A stretch of DNA of 25,231 bases from a virus, in IMG/VR virus record IMGVR_UViG_3300042731_003566, positions 1-25,231 of that record; one strand, 5' to 3'. The notes beneath the pieces are model-generated. The model saw only the letters and a list, made by a program, of their open reading frames with translations, was not told the DNA's origin and made no database searches. Both the position numbers and the translations under genes were made by a program. Each line of letters starts with the position of its first letter. Position 1 is the stretch's first letter. Below are positions 1 to 9,637 of this stretch, piece after piece.

Positions 1-1
1 T

Positions 2-94
2 GCGATAGCAAAGGACCAAGCCTATCGGGATCAAATGACGATGTATAAGTGGGAGCTTAAAAAGCTCGACGCTTGGGAAAGAGGAGAGGGCTAA
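2..94 (+). CDS. 3' end of the gene upstream of the tape measure gene (partial)
   Basis: An open frame enters from the left edge and ends at the TAA at 92-94. That stop shares one base with the tape measure ATG (TAATG), so the two genes are translationally coupled. About 30 codons are visible, rich in Lys, Asp, Glu, Gln and Trp, with no recognisable domain. By position this is where siphophages carry the tail assembly chaperone or its frameshifted extension (lambda G/GT), but the slippery site would lie outside the window. The identity is inferred from position only. Confidence 0.55.
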   Translation, partial: AIAKDQAYRDQMTMYKWELKKLDAWERGEG

Positions 95-3000
95 TGGCAT
101 TTGGCGCACCCGCCGCCGGCATGGGCGGCTTTCTCGCTGGCGCTATTGTTGGCGCTATGCGAATGGACACGACTCAGTGGGACAGGTCTGTTAAGTCGGT
201 CAAGGGAGATACGGATGCTTTAGGCGGGAAGGCTGATACAGCCCGGGTACGCTTTGACAATCTCGGCAAGGCCATGACTGCCTTTGGAACGGTCGCGGTC
301 CTGGCGATGGGATCGCTGATCGACACGGCCTCCGATGCCGAGGAGACATTTCAAAAGTTTGAGGTTGTTTTTGCTGATGCCCTTGAAGTGGCCGAGACGG
401 CGGCTCAGAATTTAGCCGCTGCCTATGGTGTTTCTGAGATGGCGGCGAAGTCTATGCTGGCATCCACCGGTGATCTGTTGACCGGGCTCGGGATGGCCGA
501 TGAAGTTGCGATCGGACTTTCTGAGGCGACTCAACAGCTGGCGATCGACCTCACCTCTTTTACAAATTACTCTGGCGGAGCTGAGGCTGCAAGCCTGGCC
601 CTGACAAAAGCGATGCTTGGGGAAAGGGAGAGCATCAAAACTCTAGGGATTGTAATCACCGAGGAGATGGTCAAGGAACAGCTCTTAGCCGAGGGCAAAG
701 CAGAGCTCACCGGATTGGCCTACAAACAGGCCGCAGCTGAGGCCACGCTCGCTATCGCCACAGCGCAAAGCGCAAACGCGATAGGCGACTTTGCCCGAAC
801 CTCTGGCAGCTTTGCAAACCAAAGCCGCATACTCCAGGCCAGGCTCGAGGACCTCCGGGTCGAGCTTGGAGAAAAACTCTTGCCGGCAGCAACGTCGATC
901 GTGACCGCGATCGTTGGTGTAGTCGAAAAGATAAACGAATGGGCAAAAGATAATCCGGCTCTCGTGGAGACCATCACTCAATTTGTGGCTGTGCTCGGGG
1001 CGCTGTCTCTTTTAATAGGCCCCTTGATTATCGGCTTTGGAAAAGTTGCCGCAGCGGCGACTGCGATGAATGTTACCTTTGCCGGATTGGCCGGTGGAGT
1101 AGGAATCTTGACCGTTGCTCTTGGCGCCTTGATCGTCGGCTGGATGAAAGTTAAGGCCGCTCAGGATGCGGCAAATGAATCAGCCAAGAGGGCGGCGGAG
1201 CAAGAGGATAGGCTTTTTGCAAAACTCAAGAAGGCCGCCGATCAGGCCGGCCTTACAGAGCTTGAATTTCTAAAGCTCCGCGATGCCTACAAGGGAAATG
1301 CGGCCGCGATGGCAATGGCGATAAAGCGCGGCGATGAAGGGGTCGAGATGCAGAAGGCCCTGGCAGAAGTTGGCCAGGAATCAAAGGAGAAAATCGAGGA
1401 ACAAAAACAAGCCTTCCTGGATTTGACGCCGGCCATAGAGGGGGCCACGGTCGCCGCGGAAACCTGGCGAGACTTTCTCGAGGATCAGGGGATCAAGACG
1501 GTCGAGGAGAAAGGCGAGCGCATAGACGAGCTCACGGGATTTATTGAGGACCTGAATCAGGCATACGCTGACGGAGAGCTGGCAACTGATGATTGGATTG
1601 CAGCAACCAAGGCGGCCCGGGATGAAATATTCGACCTTGGAGAAACCGTCGATACGGTGCCCCTGGCGGCCAGGGACTTAGCCAGCACTCTCAGTCAAAA
1701 CCTTGTGCCAGCCTTGGATGACACGGCTTTCGCTGTGCTGACAAACGAGGAGCAAATCGAATCTTTTGCTCGAGCCTTTGGGCGAGGAACCGAGGAAGTA
1801 AAGAGAAACGCCTATAATATGGTTGCCGCCATGATGCAGCTGAGTCCGTTCTCGGGCCCGGCGCCGATTGCGATCGATTGGGAAAAAGCCTGGCCACAGC
1901 TCCAGCAAGGAGCCAAGGAAACAGAAAGCGTTTGGACTCAGGTTTCTCAGAGGATACAGGATCGATGGACAACGGGCTTGTCGGATATGCTCCAGGGGAC
2001 GAAATCTTTTAAGGACGTTGCGAAAGGAGTTTGGGATACGGTCAAGCAGCAATTCTTTGATCTCGTCGCTCAGATGATCTCGAAGTGGACCATCGGCTTT
2101 GTCGGCAAAATTCTCGGAGCTGGAGGCGGTCTCCTTGACTCGATCATGAGTCCGTTCAAGAAGGCTGCCGGCGCATTGACGGGAGCCGAGAGTGGCGCCG
2201 GTGAGGGCGGGATATTTGGAAAACAAGCCGGCTCTTTCCTGGGCGGCATAGGCAAGATGGTCGGGCCCCTTGGGATCGGTCTCCTGGTCGGTAAGATGAT
2301 CGGATTCGAGAACATCGCAAAAACCTTCAAGGCAGTCTGGCAAGGGATCAGCGACGTTGTAGTCGGGATTATAGATAATATTGCAATGCAGATTGAGGCG
2401 ATCGGCGAGCTGGGCAAGGTAGTCTTTGAGGGGCTGGGCAAGGTTGCCGAGTCTGCATTTGGCGCGGTCTCTGATATTATCGGCGGCCTGGGCAAAGCTG
2501 TTGGCGGGCTCTTGGCTGGGATCGGCGGGCTATTCAAAAAGAAGAAAACGCCAGAGCTCGAGAGGCTCCAGAAAATCCAGGAGCTCCTTTCTCAGATCGT
2601 TGGCCATATAACGATCGACTTCAGGGATCGGCAATTCAACTGGATGCTAGACAAGCAGCAGCAAATGGTGAATCATCTTGAGGCTATTCGGGCAATACTC
2701 AATAACCGTTTCAATGCAAGCATGAGGGGCCTGTTGGATCGGATGCAAAGGACAGCCGACAACGTCGTCGGGAACCGGCAGAACACCGGGCACATCTTGA
2801 ACCACACAAAGAGGTACTTGAAAGAAATCGCTGACAATACATTCGATACGATCAGGGCGATCAAGAAGATCAGTAGCGCACAGGCCGGCGGAGTCTTTAA
2901 GGAGCCGGAGCTGGTCATGACTCACGGAACGGCGTCAAACCCCGAGTACATTTTGCGCGAGGATCAGCTGATGAAGTTGGGCGGAGGTGGTCGAGAGGTC

Positions 3001-3141
3001 AACATTCACAACCATGTCCACATGAACGGGACCATGATCTCAGATCGGGATTATACCAGGAACCGACTTATCCCTGAGATGCTTAACGCCTTGGATGTCA
3101 ACTACAATAAACAGCGACTCATGAATTTATTGGGGATTTAA
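94..3141 (+). CDS. Tail tape measure protein
   Basis: This 1015-residue protein should fill the tail tube, set tail length and leave the tail during DNA injection. It has the usual make-up: Ala/Gly-rich N-terminus, long helical stretches, and hydrophobic segments at about residues 296-317, 330-350 and 717-738, with a charged coiled-coil region at about 355-440. A Gly-rich C-terminal part ends with an EYILREDQLMKLGGGG stretch, similar to the tails of many phage minor tail/tape measure proteins. I chose the ATG at 94 because GAGGAG (81-86) lies 7 nt before it; a TTG at 73 in the same frame has no ribosome site. At about 0.15 nm per residue the predicted tail is near 150 nm. The next gene follows after 2 nt. 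Confidence 0.9.
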   Translation: MAFGAPAAGMGGFLAGAIVGAMRMDTTQWDRSVKSVKGDTDALGGKADTARVRFDNLGKAMTAFGTVAVLAMGSLIDTASDAEETFQKFEVVFADALEVAETAAQNLAAAYGVSEMAAKSMLASTGDLLTGLGMADEVAIGLSEATQQLAIDLTSFTNYSGGAEAASLALTKAMLGERESIKTLGIVITEEMVKEQLLAEGKAELTGLAYKQAAAEATLAIATAQSANAIGDFARTSGSFANQSRILQARLEDLRVELGEKLLPAATSIVTAIVGVVEKINEWAKDNPALVETITQFVAVLGALSLLIGPLIIGFGKVAAAATAMNVTFAGLAGGVGILTVALGALIVGWMKVKAAQDAANESAKRAAEQEDRLFAKLKKAADQAGLTELEFLKLRDAYKGNAAAMAMAIKRGDEGVEMQKALAEVGQESKEKIEEQKQAFLDLTPAIEGATVAAETWRDFLEDQGIKTVEEKGERIDELTGFIEDLNQAYADGELATDDWIAATKAARDEIFDLGETVDTVPLAARDLASTLSQNLVPALDDTAFAVLTNEEQIESFARAFGRGTEEVKRNAYNMVAAMMQLSPFSGPAPIAIDWEKAWPQLQQGAKETESVWTQVSQRIQDRWTTGLSDMLQGTKSFKDVAKGVWDTVKQQFFDLVAQMISKWTIGFVGKILGAGGGLLDSIMSPFKKAAGALTGAESGAGEGGIFGKQAGSFLGGIGKMVGPLGIGLLVGKMIGFENIAKTFKAVWQGISDVVVGIIDNIAMQIEAIGELGKVVFEGLGKVAESAFGAVSDIIGGLGKAVGGLLAGIGGLFKKKKTPELERLQKIQELLSQIVGHITIDFRDRQFNWMLDKQQQMVNHLEAIRAILNNRFNASMRGLLDRMQRTADNVVGNRQNTGHILNHTKRYLKEIADNTFDTIRAIKKISSAQAGGVFKEPELVMTHGTASNPEYILREDQLMKLGGGGREVNIHNHVHMNGTMISDRDYTRNRLIPEMLNALDVNYNKQRLMNLLGI

Positions 3142-3143
3142 CA

Positions 3144-4001
3144 ATGGCCGTAAAATACGCGATAGATAATTTTATCACTGATCAGTGTGATCTTTTTTCC
3201 AGCTCAGAGCACAGCATCTATGTCGTGGAGAATCTTTATAATATCAGGCCGTCGAAACCTTTTAGGACCACGGGAGTCGGCGAGACTTCAGGCGCGAGCC
3301 CGGAGTATGTTTGTGTCGATCTCCTGTCGGCCAAGTCTCCAAACTTTTGCGCTCTGTTCAATGTCAACTTTGAGCTGGGGCAGTCGGGCGATATGCTCGA
3401 GCTCCAAGCCGCAGACGAGCCTTGCTCGGGGCAGTCTGGCGCTGGAGATTGGGGCAGCCCTGACTACACGCTCGATCTTTCCGGGGAGCTGATCTCAGAC
3501 TTTAAGAACCTTTATGGAAAGCCGTCTGCCGGCACCGCCTATGAATACTGGCGGATAGCGATGATAGATGCCGGCAATTCTGACGGCTACCTTGAGATCG
3601 GCGATTGGTTTCTTGGGACCCTAGAGGGATTTACAAAGGCTTATCTCCAGCCGGGCCGCGCCGATGGGCCGGAATTTTATGGCGCCTTCAATATGACTGA
3701 TTATGGACAAATATGGTCTTACCACTATTCGGAGGCCGAGTCATTCAAGCTGGTGATCCAGAACATCGGGAGCACGGAACAGGTCAACGAGCTCAAGCTG
3801 TTTCTCCAGAGGGTGAGAAGAAACAACGGCAAGTTTGTGATCGTCCCGGATGACGATCTAAAGTTTTGTTACTATGTATATCTCAGGAACATGAGTGACT
3901 TCGGCCAGCAACTAGCGAAAGGAAAACAATCCAAGGAAGAATTTTATGCCTGGAACCTTGATCTCAGAACCTTGACTGAAGGAGTCTCTTTGATCGGATG
4001 A
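3144..4001 (+). CDS. Tail-tip (distal tail-like) protein
   Basis: A 285-residue, beta-rich protein encoded 2 nt after the tape measure stop, the usual place for the distal tail (Dit-like) or first tail-tip protein. The N-terminal half has many aromatic and small residues. The C-terminal part runs through a basic FLQRVRRNNGKFVIVPDDD segment to a final LRTLTEGVSLIG strand, as in small phage baseplate proteins. No catalytic motif is visible. A modest GGGG at 3132-3135 precedes the ATG, so translation probably depends on coupling to the tape measure gene. The stop overlaps the next start (ATGA). The structural role is inferred from position and composition; the exact family is not certain. Confidence 0.6.
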   Translation: MAVKYAIDNFITDQCDLFSSSEHSIYVVENLYNIRPSKPFRTTGVGETSGASPEYVCVDLLSAKSPNFCALFNVNFELGQSGDMLELQAADEPCSGQSGAGDWGSPDYTLDLSGELISDFKNLYGKPSAGTAYEYWRIAMIDAGNSDGYLEIGDWFLGTLEGFTKAYLQPGRADGPEFYGAFNMTDYGQIWSYHYSEAESFKLVIQNIGSTEQVNELKLFLQRVRRNNGKFVIVPDDDLKFCYYVYLRNMSDFGQQLAKGKQSKEEFYAWNLDLRTLTEGVSLIG

Positions 4002-6796
4002 ACACAAAGGAACAAACCAAAGACATCTATGAAAAGCTCGCTGACATCAACAAGCGGCTGACAGAGAGTCGAGCTGCGGCGTCTGGCTTTCATAATCTTT
4101 TATCATCGAGGCACACGGACACGCTGGCTGCGACACCTTCCCGCGGAGACATCATCACGGCTCAGACAGCGTCGCCGGAATGGCGGGCCTTGACTGTCGG
4201 AGGGGCTGGGACCTATCTTAAATCTGACGGCACGGATGTTTCTTGGGGTCTCCCCACGGGGCCCTTTGAAATTTCGGAAAACTCTCAGACAATCACCCTT
4301 GGACACGACGGGGCTGATGGTTATATTAATTGGGACTTAGGCGAATTAATTCTCCAGACAGAGGTGACAGACTCCTCTACGACCATTGCGGTAAAACCGG
4401 ACGGAACCAGCAATGTCTCCGCTATCGAGCTGTATGATGCGGGGGGGAAAGAGCTGCGGTTATTCACAGAGGCGAATCGTGGGTACATTACGAGTGTTGT
4501 CGGCGATCTAGGGCTGAACCGGAGTGTGAACAAGAATGTTTTATTTTTTGAGAACGCTGCCTCGGGATTCAATCCTTACGTTTACATTTATGGCTACAAG
4601 TCGGCTGTCAGCGTAAAATACGGGCGGCTGCGGGTTGATGCCAACGGAGACTTTTCCGTGGAGGCTGAGTCGGGGGAGGACTTGCTCCTCATCGGCGACA
4701 ACGTCGTTGTAGATGCACCTCTTGGGATAAGAAATCAGAATGAGCTCCGGTTTTATGACAACGGAAATTATGTGGGCTTTGAGGCGCCGGCCCTTTCAGG
4801 GGATCAGATATGGGTTTTGCCAGATCAGGATGGGGCGTCGGATGGGGACGTTTTGGCGACGGATGCAGCTGGAAATCTAAGATGGGATGCCGCCGGCGGA
4901 GGCGGAGCTCCGAGCGATGGTCAGTATCTCGTCCTGGCTTATGAGACGGGCCTGACTGAGGAGAGGCTGGTGACGGAGGGGGCCGGCATAACTCTGACAG
5001 ATGCCGGTGCTGGCAGCACCTTCACTATTGCCTGTGAGTTTCACGAAACCATCGGCACGGAGACCGGGAACCTTTTGACTCAAGGGTCCATCAAGGCGGA
5101 CGAGTGTTGGATAGAGGCGGCATCGACGGGGTACTATTATCGCTTTAGCAGCTCTGATAGCACACCGACAGCGACCCGCGTAGTTGATTGGAAGTTTGGC
5201 GATGACGCAACGAGGACCATTACTATCACAGAAAACTTTACTGTCTCGGGGGGTGCAAGCGTCAGCCTCGATCAATCTTTAAGGCAGCAAGACTCCCCAA
5301 CTTTTGACAATGTAAAATTAAGAGACACGGACAATTCGCATCCGCTTGTTCTCCATCTTCAGGAGGATTTGTCCGCTGAGAGGGACTTGAATTTTTATGT
5401 GGATGACGGCGACAGGTATGTGTATTTCTACGGCAACCTTTCGGTCACAGCGACAAGTTATATCAATCAGGATTTAAGGACGACCTCAACGGTTGCGACG
5501 TTCCAAAATCTTAGATTATGGGATTCAGCTGGACAGGACTATTATATTAATTTCGATATTTCAGAATCATTGACGGGAAACCGAACAGTCTCCTTTTATA
5601 CGGGGGACGCGGCGAGATCATTCCAGCTTGCGGGAAATCTTTATATTACCGGGACAACTTATGCTGATCAGGATTTAAGAACGACAGCCAGCCCTGAGTT
5701 TGATGCCATCCGAATAACAGCTGGAGGAGGGTTTTACCTTGAGCTTGAGGATTCCGAAACTCTCACCGCTAACAGGGCTCTGAATATCGACGTGAACGAC
5801 GGGAACAGGACCATCGATCTAGCTGGGAATTTTTATGTGGAGGCTTTGTCTAGGGTCGACCAGGACTTGACTTCTGATGCTGAGGTTGTGTTTGGCGAGC
5901 TGCGGCTTGGCACAAATTATGCGGTCTCCGGGCTCATGGGAATCCCGAACAACCAAATCGTCTACGGGAGAAACCAAGCCAATTCATCCGACCTTGCCAT
6001 TTTGTCTGTGACAACTGGCGATCTCATAAAGATGGGATCGCAAACATATATAAACCCAGCCTCAGCTGGCAGCCTCGCTGTGGGCGATACAGACACGGAG
6101 CTGATCCTTTCCGCATCGGTCGGGGGCCGCCTGTTAAAAGTAAAGCACACATCCGGGGACGGGAGGCTTGTGGCCGAGGGATCAAGCGGCGCTAACCTTA
6201 ACCTGGTGGACACCGGGGGCGGCACAGATGACAAGTGGTTTCAGATCGATGTCGATGCCGGCGTTGCTCTGTTCCGGCAAGTTGACGATGACGGGGCTGC
6301 CTCGTCTCAGAGCATCATGAGCTGTGATCTAGGGACCGGGGTCATCGATCTCGAGGATCGGATGCCATCGACAGACTCCAGATTTAGGGCATACCTTTCA
6401 GCCGACATGACCTCGATCACATCAGGGTCCTGGACTGCGATCGCTTGCAATACCGAAAACTACGACACCGGAAGCGATTACAACACGACCACATATACTT
6501 ATGTGACGCCAGTTACCGGCGCCTATCTTTGTTTTGCTCAGGCTCGATTTATTCAGACCGCATCCGGCAGCAACTATTATATTGCCATTGAATACAATGG
6601 CACGAACGTCGCTCAGGCTGTCGACGTTGCTGCGGCCAATAACGATCTTTGTCATTGCACGATCGCTGATGTCTATTGGTTTACCTCGGGAATGAATGTG
6701 ATCCTCAAATATTATACGGACGACGCCTCTGGCAATGCGGATATAGACGGGGGAAATCTGAGGACTTTTTGGGGAGTCCATCTTTTGAGTATGTAA
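3998..6796 (+). CDS. Tail fibre / receptor-binding protein with internal repeats and C1q/TNF-like end
   Basis: A 932-residue protein. The N-terminal 80 residues are helical and then carry a GDIITAQTASPEWRAL...LKSDGTDVSW stretch common in phage fibres. The middle has four repeats of 64-67 residues, marked by (D/N)QDLRTT-type turns with codons at 5270, 5465, 5666 and 5858. Each is followed by (E)SLTANRTLxxxVxDGxRxxxLxGNxYV-like strands, expected to build a trimeric shaft. Roughly the last 140 residues form a beta-sandwich with GAYLCFAQARF and FWGVHLLSM strands, like C1q/TNF-type receptor-binding heads. AAGGAG lies about 13 nt before the ATG, which overlaps the previous stop. Placement between the tail-tip gene and the hub gene is unusual, since fibres more often follow the hub. 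Confidence 0.8.
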   Translation: MNTKEQTKDIYEKLADINKRLTESRAAASGFHNLLSSRHTDTLAATPSRGDIITAQTASPEWRALTVGGAGTYLKSDGTDVSWGLPTGPFEISENSQTITLGHDGADGYINWDLGELILQTEVTDSSTTIAVKPDGTSNVSAIELYDAGGKELRLFTEANRGYITSVVGDLGLNRSVNKNVLFFENAASGFNPYVYIYGYKSAVSVKYGRLRVDANGDFSVEAESGEDLLLIGDNVVVDAPLGIRNQNELRFYDNGNYVGFEAPALSGDQIWVLPDQDGASDGDVLATDAAGNLRWDAAGGGGAPSDGQYLVLAYETGLTEERLVTEGAGITLTDAGAGSTFTIACEFHETIGTETGNLLTQGSIKADECWIEAASTGYYYRFSSSDSTPTATRVVDWKFGDDATRTITITENFTVSGGASVSLDQSLRQQDSPTFDNVKLRDTDNSHPLVLHLQEDLSAERDLNFYVDDGDRYVYFYGNLSVTATSYINQDLRTTSTVATFQNLRLWDSAGQDYYINFDISESLTGNRTVSFYTGDAARSFQLAGNLYITGTTYADQDLRTTASPEFDAIRITAGGGFYLELEDSETLTANRALNIDVNDGNRTIDLAGNFYVEALSRVDQDLTSDAEVVFGELRLGTNYAVSGLMGIPNNQIVYGRNQANSSDLAILSVTTGDLIKMGSQTYINPASAGSLAVGDTDTELILSASVGGRLLKVKHTSGDGRLVAEGSSGANLNLVDTGGGTDDKWFQIDVDAGVALFRQVDDDGAASSQSIMSCDLGTGVIDLEDRMPSTDSRFRAYLSADMTSITSGSWTAIACNTENYDTGSDYNTTTYTYVTPVTGAYLCFAQARFIQTASGSNYYIAIEYNGTNVAQAVDVAAANNDLCHCTIADVYWFTSGMNVILKYYTDDASGNADIDGGNLRTFWGVHLLSM
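5270..5920 (+). repeat. Fibre shaft repeats (4 units of 64-67 codons)
   Basis: Four diverged in-frame units within the fibre gene begin at 5270, 5465, 5666 and 5858, spaced 195, 201 and 192 nt. Each opens with an Asp/Asn-Gln-(Asp/Ser)-Leu motif followed by paired beta strands. The second and third openings are nearly identical in DNA (caggatttaagGACGAC versus caggatttaagAACGAC). The last unit is only partly conserved. Such repeats let fibre length change by unequal recombination. Confidence 0.75.
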
Positions 6797-6797
6797 A

Positions 6798-9626
6798 ATG
6801 GCTAAATCAGATCGCGGAACACACACGGATATGCCGTGGCTGACGTGGACTCAATTTAAGATCGCAACCTTGGAGTCATGCTGCGGCCACTCGGTACACA
6901 AACGCACCTCGGCCACATCTGTTGATAAATGGTCGGCAGAGAGATTTGGAGGGAAACTTGCGCCAGGATACGGGAAGGCTTTTTGGGGCGGTCAATATTT
7001 TGGAGAGGACAACGAGAAAGGCTGGTTTCCTATCTGCATCCCGCAAGGCGATTTGTGGGATAGAATGTCTGACGACCTTATCATGCCGTGGAGTATCGGC
7101 ATTTACTTTACGGTCGCCGAAACAGAGGGCTGTGAGTATGACACGATGGTCGGGATGTCTTGCCGGATTGGCGTCCACTCTCCCTTCCTTACGACCGGCT
7201 GGGGGATCGAGGACTATGACATTGATTGGGGCTTGGTCAGTGGGAAATATTATGATGGCGTCAACGAGTGGGACACCTATCCGACGGGCTATGCCGCGGA
7301 GGCTGATGGCGTTCAAAAGCCCGGGGAGTACGGGCAGCTGCAATGCCTCTTTTCCGAGATGCCAGCCCAGGAGTATATGAGCTGGACTTGCGCCTGGCAC
7401 ACGGGTTATGGCGGATGCAAAACAATAAACGCCAGGGAGTCCTTTTTCAAGCATGGCCTTTTATGGGAGGTGATCAACTACGATCCCGGGCTTGACTCTA
7501 ACGACTATGTAAAAATGGTCTGGATGCCGAACAGGGTTAAGATGTATTTTATTAACCCGATCGTAAACAGCCTAAACAAATACAAATTTAAGGCGGGCGA
7601 AACTGTCGTGATGAATGGCTTGGCCTTTGAAATTCCTGGCGGCACACTCGGCGACTATGCGCTGAATCCTGGCGGGAATTACAGTCATGCTTTGTATGAG
7701 GCTTGGGTTGAGAGCATAGATGGCCAGCACACCTATACGATCAGCCCGGGTGACGTTGCAACGGGGATAGAAAGCAATACCAGGGCATCATTCCCACTTC
7801 CCTCGTCAATGGAGCCCGGGTTTTACTGGATCAAGCTGAGGGGCCGGCAGATGGAACAGCCGGCTGACGAGCTCCTGATGTATGCCGGCGATTACAGGAC
7901 GATAGCGTCGGGTCAAGCATATAAGGGTGATCGCATTGTCATCCAGGTCGGCGAGGTCAATATTCCTCCCTCCCCGCCTGTCCCTTATTGGAAATGGAAA
8001 TGGAAATGGGGGGACCTGGAGATATGGGAATACTATGCGCCGATCGACGTCAGGTCAGACGAGATATTTTGGGAGGGCCGAGTCATGTCTGTCTCGAGCG
8101 TGACTCGATCGCTCGATGACACCTATGGGCTTTATAATATCTCAGACATGGACGTCGAGCTGGCAAACACAGATATGCACTTCTCCTCGCTCCTGGCAAA
8201 CTATCATTGTAAGGGCTGCGCGGCCGCGCTTACTCACGGCTGGGGGACCGAGCCGGCTGCATGGCATGACTCTGTTTTTGTGGGCATCGTCGATGACTAC
8301 TCTTTCCAGGGCCCAGCTTTCCGGGCCAAGCTAAAGGATGTATCTCAGAAATATTTCAAGAGGCAGCTCCCTCGGTATGTTATAACATCGGAGGACTTTC
8401 CGAACGCGCCGAACGAGTCGCTGGGACGAGCTTTCCCTGAGCTCCTCGGCTTGCACAGCCTTACAGAAGGGGATGCGCCTGGCGCGATTGAGGCGATCTG
8501 CGTGGACGAGACAACCTATAAATATGCCCTGGCTGGGGGGCCACTTAAAGAGCTGACAAATGTTTACAGCGATGGAGCCCTTATCGGATCGTCAAACTGG
8601 ACTGAGACCTGGGATGAATATGGCCGAGCTTTTCTTACGTTCGACAGCGATCAGGGAAACAATAAGATCACATTTAATTGCAAAGGATATGTCTTTGAGG
8701 AGTGGAACAGCGATAACGGATATGTTCAAAACCCGGCATATATCCTGGCTTTTTATCTATCGCTCTTGCTCGATGTCCCGATCAACTTCCTGGACATGGG
8801 CACCTTTGACGAGCTGGCCCAGCTTTATGAGGATAGCGGTTGGCATGAGAGCGGGCGGCTGGCAATCACGGCCAAGGAAAACGCTGACTCGATCTTTCAA
8901 TCTTTGCTCTATTCATTCGGAGCAAAATACTGGCTGGCCCATGATGGCCGCTTTTCTGTTGGCCGGAAAGACATCTCGAACCTGACGTCCGATCTTTTCT
9001 TTCATGCCCAGCTCGACCTTAAAGAACACCCGCAACGGCTTTATAATTTTGACCAGGCTGTTAATTCCGTCAAGGCCGTGTGGGATTTTTATCCGGCATC
9101 TGATACCTATAAAGGCGCCAGCGAACAAAAGGATCATCCCTCGATCGATCAGTTTGAATCCGAGCTTGGACCTGATCAGCCGTGGGAGTTTAGGTGGATC
9201 ACAGACGATACCTTTGCAGCCCAGCGGATCACCGAGGACTTGCTCAAGCTCGCATACGGGAACAAAGAGGTTACGTTCACGATCTCAATGGAATGGATCG
9301 GACAGATCGACATCTTCGATAACTTTAGACTTCAGGACCCCTATGGCCTGAGCTCGACGGGCAGCGGAGAGAGTGGCCGGTGGTATTACATCACGGCCCT
9401 CACCTATGATTATACAAACAAGACGATTGGAGTCACGGCAGTTGATTTGTCCTGGCTCCTTCAGCAATACTTTATATTTGGTGACGAGAATGAGATGCCT
9501 CAATATTTCACAGATGCCGGCGACCTATACCGGCTTTATGGATATTGCTGCGATGAAGTCACGGATAAATTCTCGGACGGGACTCAAGGGAAACGCCTGA
9601 TCGACGAGAATTATATAGATCAATAG
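6798..9626 (+). CDS. Large tail hub / tail-associated protein
   Basis: A 942-residue protein rich in Trp, Tyr, Asp and Gly, starting 1 nt after the fibre stop and probably translated by coupling, as no good ribosome site is visible. Residues 1-380 are of unrecognised type with an Ig-like stretch (about 265-380). From about residue 400 a (TGGAAA)n run gives alternating Lys-Trp. Then comes a region with VMSVSSVTRSLDDTYGLY and ISDMDVELANTDMHFSSLL, resembling hub domains of phage tail-tip proteins, which report surface geometry (phage Tal / T4 gp27-like). The C-terminal third is beta-rich. No peptidase or glycosidase motif was recognised. It likely closes the tail tube and supports fibres; hub identity is an inference. 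Confidence 0.65.
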   Translation: MAKSDRGTHTDMPWLTWTQFKIATLESCCGHSVHKRTSATSVDKWSAERFGGKLAPGYGKAFWGGQYFGEDNEKGWFPICIPQGDLWDRMSDDLIMPWSIGIYFTVAETEGCEYDTMVGMSCRIGVHSPFLTTGWGIEDYDIDWGLVSGKYYDGVNEWDTYPTGYAAEADGVQKPGEYGQLQCLFSEMPAQEYMSWTCAWHTGYGGCKTINARESFFKHGLLWEVINYDPGLDSNDYVKMVWMPNRVKMYFINPIVNSLNKYKFKAGETVVMNGLAFEIPGGTLGDYALNPGGNYSHALYEAWVESIDGQHTYTISPGDVATGIESNTRASFPLPSSMEPGFYWIKLRGRQMEQPADELLMYAGDYRTIASGQAYKGDRIVIQVGEVNIPPSPPVPYWKWKWKWGDLEIWEYYAPIDVRSDEIFWEGRVMSVSSVTRSLDDTYGLYNISDMDVELANTDMHFSSLLANYHCKGCAAALTHGWGTEPAAWHDSVFVGIVDDYSFQGPAFRAKLKDVSQKYFKRQLPRYVITSEDFPNAPNESLGRAFPELLGLHSLTEGDAPGAIEAICVDETTYKYALAGGPLKELTNVYSDGALIGSSNWTETWDEYGRAFLTFDSDQGNNKITFNCKGYVFEEWNSDNGYVQNPAYILAFYLSLLLDVPINFLDMGTFDELAQLYEDSGWHESGRLAITAKENADSIFQSLLYSFGAKYWLAHDGRFSVGRKDISNLTSDLFFHAQLDLKEHPQRLYNFDQAVNSVKAVWDFYPASDTYKGASEQKDHPSIDQFESELGPDQPWEFRWITDDTFAAQRITEDLLKLAYGNKEVTFTISMEWIGQIDIFDNFRLQDPYGLSSTGSGESGRWYYITALTYDYTNKTIGVTAVDLSWLLQQYFIFGDENEMPQYFTDAGDLYRLYGYCCDEVTDKFSDGTQGKRLIDENYIDQ
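7989..8010 (+). repeat. TGGAAA microsatellite in the hub gene
   Basis: TGGAAA is repeated three times and followed by TGGGGG, giving Trp-Lys-Trp-Lys-Trp-Lys-Trp-Gly in the hub protein at the border of its N-terminal and hub regions. A slippage-prone hexamer would change the protein by two residues per step without a frameshift. Confidence 0.7.
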
Positions 9627-9637
9627 AGGAGATCAAA

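Noticed and set aside
1678-2343. 221-residue minus-strand open frame opposite the tape measure gene
   Set aside because: No ribosome site, low-complexity mixed composition, and it lies wholly antisense to a well-supported gene. GC-rich third positions explain the long frame.
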